A stretch of DNA of 64,000 nt from Chryseobacterium balustinum (GTDB lineage: Bacteria; Bacteroidota; Bacteroidia; Flavobacteriales; Weeksellaceae), in contig NZ_FUZE01000010.1 of NCBI RefSeq assembly GCF_900168205.1, positions 62,001 to 126,000 on the forward strand. The letters run 5' to 3'. Below are positions 61,051 to 64,000 of the stretch, piece by piece. Position 1 is the stretch's first letter; each line of letters opens with the position of its first letter. Below the pieces are notes generated by a model. It did no database searches. It was given only the letters and a program-made list of their open reading frames with translations, and had not been told where the DNA came from. The translations under genes were made by a program, and so were the position numbers.

Positions 61051-64000
61051 ATGGAAACCCAAAAATATACTCCAACAAACAAAGTAAGAATTGTAACCGC
61101 AGCTTCGTTATTCGACGGGCACGATGCGGCGATTAATATCATGCGTCGTGTGATTCAGGGAACAGGATGCGAAGTGATCCACCTTGGCCACGACAAATCG
61201 GCTGAGGAAGTTGTAAACACAGCCATTCAGGAAGATGCCAACGCGATTGCATTAACATCTTATCAAGGCGGTCACAACGAATATTTCAAATATATCTACG
61301 ACCTTTTAAGAGAAAAAAACTCTCCGCAAATCAAAATTTTTGGTGGCGGTGGCGGTGTAATTCTGCCTGAAGAAATCGAAGATATCATGTCTTACGGAAT
61401 CGACAGAATTTATTCTCCGGATGACGGTCGTGAACTTGGTTTACAAGGAATGATCGATGATTTGGTGAAAAGATCAGACTTTCCAACAGGAAGAGATGTC
61501 AAAGCTGAAGATTTAGATTCTATCAGTTTTGAAAATTCTACAAGCATTGCTAAAATCATTTCTGCAGTCGAAAACTTCTCAGAAGAAAAACCAGACTTGG
61601 TAAAAGCGATAGACGAAAAATCAAAAGATTTAAATATTCCTATCATCGGTATCACAGGTACAGGTGGAGCCGGAAAATCTTCTTTGACGGATGAATTGGT
61701 AAGACGTTTCCTTCGTTCAAATCCTGGTAAAAAAATTGCCATCATCTCAATTGACCCTTCAAAAAAGAAAACCGGAGGAGCTTTGTTGGGTGATAGAATC
61801 CGTATGAATGCGATCAATGATCCTCGAGTTTATATGCGTTCGATGGCGACGAGAGAGAATAACGTTTCGGTTTCTCCATTTATTCATTCAGCTTTAAATG
61901 TTTTAAAACTAGCTCATCCTGATGTGATTATCCTGGAAACTTCAGGTATCGGACAGTCTGGTTCGGAAGTTTCGGATTTTGCTGATGTTTCAATGTACGT
62001 AATGACTCCTGAATATGGTGCTTCTACACAGTTGGAAAAAATCGACATGTTGGATTATGCAGATTTGGTTGCTTTAAATAAATCGGATAAGCGTGGTGCG
62101 CTTGATGCGCTTCAAGCTGTCAGAAAACAGTTTCAGAGAAACCATTTATTGTGGGAAAGTCCATTGGATGATATGCCGGTTTATGCAACAAAAGCATCCC
62201 AATTCAACGATCACGGAACGACTGATCTTTACAATAGATTAGTTGAAAAAGTAAATGACAAGTTTACAGATTTAAACTTGCAAGGTTTCGTTGAGCAAGA
62301 AGTTTCAGAAGATATCACGATTATTCCTCCGAAAAGAGTTCGTTATCTTTCTGAAATTGTTGAAAATAATAGAATTTACGATGCCAATGTTGAAAAACAA
62401 GCTGAGTTAGCAAGAAAAATGTATCATATTGAAGGCGTTAAAAAATTCCTTTCTAATGAAACGTTGGATGCTGAATATCAGAAAGCAGAAAAAGATCTTC
62501 AACAGGAAAATATCGACTTCTTAAATAATTGGGATGATACGAAACAGGCTTTCAAAGCTGAATTCTACTCTTATTTCGTTCGTGGAAAAGAAATTAAAGT
62601 TGAAACCTCAACAGAATCTTTATCACATTTAAAAATTCCAAAAATTTCTTTACCTAAATACACAGATTGGGGTGATTTGATCAAATGGAAAGGTCAGGAA
62701 AATCTTCCGGGAGGGTTTCCTTACACAGCCGGAATTTATCCATTCAAAAGAACAGGAGAAGATCCGACGAGGATGTTTGCCGGAGAAGGAGGTCCTGAAA
62801 GAACGAACAGAAGATTCCACTACGTTTCTGCGGAAATGGATGCAAAACGTTTATCAACAGCATTTGACTCTGTAACTTTATACGGACAAGATCCAGCTTT
62901 ACCACCGGATATTTATGGTAAAATCGGAAATGCGGGAGTATCAATTGCAACTTTAGATGATGCGAAAAAATTGTATTCCGGATTTGATTTGGTGAATGCA
63001 ATGACTTCGGTTTCAATGACTATTAACGGACCTGCGCCGATGTTGTTGGCTTTCTTTATGAATGCTGCGATCGATCAGAATGTTGAAAAATACATTGCTG
63101 AACATAAGCTTGAAGCGAATGTTGAAAAAGCTTTAAAAGCAAAATTTGACGACAAAGGTTTAGAAAGACCAAAATATAACGGCGAATTACCTCCGTCAAA
63201 TAACGGTTTAGGATTAAAATTATTAGGACTTACCGGAGACGAAGTCATTCCTGCGGAAGCTTATGCTGAAATTAAAGCTAAAACCATAGCAACTGTTCGT
63301 GGAACGGTTCAGGCTGATATTTTAAAAGAAGACCAGGCTCAGAATACGTGTATTTTCTCTACTGAATTTGCTTTGAGATTAATGGGTGATGTTCAGGAAT
63401 ATTTCATCACAGAAAAAGTGAGAAACTTCTACTCTGTTTCTATTTCTGGTTATCACATTGCAGAAGCAGGTGCAAATCCTGTTTCTCAGTTGGCATTTAC
63501 CTTAGCGAATGGTTTCACGTATGTTGAATATTATTTGTCAAGAGGAATGGATATCAATGATTTCGCTCCTAACTTATCATTCTTCTTCTCCAATGGTATC
63601 GACCCTGAATATTCAGTAATCGGACGTGTAGCAAGAAGAATCTGGGCAAAAGCAATGAAACTGAAATATGGTGCAGACGAAAGAAGCCAGATGTTGAAAT
63701 ACCACATCCAAACTTCAGGACGTTCGCTTCATGCTCAGGAAATTGATTTCAATGATATCAGAACAACACTTCAGGCGCTTTACGCAATTTACGATAACTG
63801 TAACTCACTTCACACGAATGCATACGACGAAGCTATTACGACTCCAACTGAGCAATCTGTAAGAAGAGCAATGGCGATTCAGTTGATTATTAATAAAGAA
63901 TTAGGATTGGCTAAAAACGAAAATCCGCTTCAAGGTTCATTTATTATTGAAGAATTGACGGATTTGGTGGAAGAAGCTGTGTACGCAGAATTCGACAGAA
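61051..64000 (+). CDS. icmF: Fused isobutyryl-CoA mutase IcmF (partial, continues beyond window)
   Basis: The frame is open from ATG 61051 to the window end (983 codons). It carries, in order: a B12-binding domain (residues about 10-145; the FDGHDAA His ligand, [13 protein letters not shown]), a MeaB-type GTPase (P-loop GTGGAGKSS at 203-211, [16 protein letters not shown]), and the mutase barrel from about 540 ([38 protein letters not shown]). This order is IcmF. Isobutyryl mutases have Gln where methylmalonyl-CoA mutase has Arg, and Gln764 in EDQAQNT fits; Phe565 may be the other marker, but I am less sure. Product: isobutyryl-CoA/n-butyryl-CoA interconversion. About 110-160 residues are missing. 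Confidence 0.92.
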   Translation, partial: METQKYTPTNKVRIVTAASLFDGHDAAINIMRRVIQGTGCEVIHLGHDKSAEEVVNTAIQEDANAIALTSYQGGHNEYFKYIYDLLREKNSPQIKIFGGGGGVILPEEIEDIMSYGIDRIYSPDDGRELGLQGMIDDLVKRSDFPTGRDVKAEDLDSISFENSTSIAKIISAVENFSEEKPDLVKAIDEKSKDLNIPIIGITGTGGAGKSSLTDELVRRFLRSNPGKKIAIISIDPSKKKTGGALLGDRIRMNAINDPRVYMRSMATRENNVSVSPFIHSALNVLKLAHPDVIILETSGIGQSGSEVSDFADVSMYVMTPEYGASTQLEKIDMLDYADLVALNKSDKRGALDALQAVRKQFQRNHLLWESPLDDMPVYATKASQFNDHGTTDLYNRLVEKVNDKFTDLNLQGFVEQEVSEDITIIPPKRVRYLSEIVENNRIYDANVEKQAELARKMYHIEGVKKFLSNETLDAEYQKAEKDLQQENIDFLNNWDDTKQAFKAEFYSYFVRGKEIKVETSTESLSHLKIPKISLPKYTDWGDLIKWKGQENLPGGFPYTAGIYPFKRTGEDPTRMFAGEGGPERTNRRFHYVSAEMDAKRLSTAFDSVTLYGQDPALPPDIYGKIGNAGVSIATLDDAKKLYSGFDLVNAMTSVSMTINGPAPMLLAFFMNAAIDQNVEKYIAEHKLEANVEKALKAKFDDKGLERPKYNGELPPSNNGLGLKLLGLTGDEVIPAEAYAEIKAKTIATVRGTVQADILKEDQAQNTCIFSTEFALRLMGDVQEYFITEKVRNFYSVSISGYHIAEAGANPVSQLAFTLANGFTYVEYYLSRGMDINDFAPNLSFFFSNGIDPEYSVIGRVARRIWAKAMKLKYGADERSQMLKYHIQTSGRSLHAQEIDFNDIRTTLQALYAIYDNCNSLHTNAYDEAITTPTEQSVRRAMAIQLIINKELGLAKNENPLQGSFIIEELTDLVEEAVYAEFDR

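Noticed and set aside
61410..61817. Minus-strand frame within icmF (135 codons)
   Set aside because: It is the antisense shadow of a strongly conserved coding region and has no start context or family resemblance.
1..64000. tRNA, rRNA or other structured RNA genes
   Set aside because: I read the gaps on both strands and saw no acceptor/T-arm pattern, tmRNA or RNase P-like sequence; a covariance-model search would be decisive.

Overview
The window is a contiguous piece of chromosome from a low-GC Bacteroidota of the Flavobacteriia, most like Chryseobacterium or a close Weeksellaceae relative. The signs are: repeated matches to the Bacteroidetes promoter form (TTTG, about 19 nt, then TAnnTTTG) 20-60 nt before genes; proteins ending in a type B type IX secretion (T9SS) C-terminal domain; fused B12-dependent acyl-CoA mutase; DUF6759-like and WG-repeat proteins; and the gene order rplM-rpsI-rpsB. 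No rRNA, tRNA, CRISPR array, transposase or phage gene was recognised.

Layout. 1-8.9 kb: an OmpA-type lipoprotein (cut by the window edge), tilS overlapping an ECF-like sigma factor, a two-domain thioredoxin and DsbD (envelope thiol redox), an orphan ExbD, a small lipoprotein, an alpha/beta hydrolase and a patatin-like lipase whose start is frame-shifted at a run of eleven A. 9-18.2 kb: housekeeping genes, namely an NrnA-like DHH phosphoesterase, rpmH, ftsE, a trmN6-type methylase coupled to a sensor kinase, ribE diverging from pdxA, the DUF177-rpmF pair, and accB-accC. 18.3-22 kb: an accessory patch holding a WG-repeat protein and a MACPF-domain lipoprotein, with a decayed second copy of the accC 3' end between them. 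22.2-36.2 kb: rocD, then a surface-glycan region of eleven glycosyltransferase-like genes, a polysaccharide deacetylase and a mannose-6-phosphate-isomerase-type cupin. It has no polymerase, flippase or nucleotide-sugar gene.

36.3-40.6 kb: gltX, accA, a DUF6759-like gene and tsf. 40.8-54.3 kb: four tandem giant secreted proteins (945-1300 aa) of one architecture: signal peptide, IgGFc-binding-like N-terminal region, Ig-like modules and type B T9SS domain. 54.4-58.3 kb: a carboxypeptidase-like-domain protein, three more DUF6759-like proteins and trmB. 58.3-60.2 kb: rpsB, rpsI and rplM on the minus strand. 60.4-64 kb: a small membrane protein and most of icmF.

Two structural events stand out. 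tsf, normally next to rpsB, lies 18 kb away in the opposite orientation, and the two are separated by a segment bounded by inverted DUF6759-like paralogues; inverting that segment would restore rpsB-tsf proximity. The accC 3' duplicate brackets the WG-repeat gene, as expected if this gene arrived by a duplication or insertion that has since decayed. The most promising uncharacterised material is the DUF6759-like family, the tandem T9SS giants, the WG/MACPF patch, and the pair of related GT-B-like proteins that alternate with GT2 enzymes.
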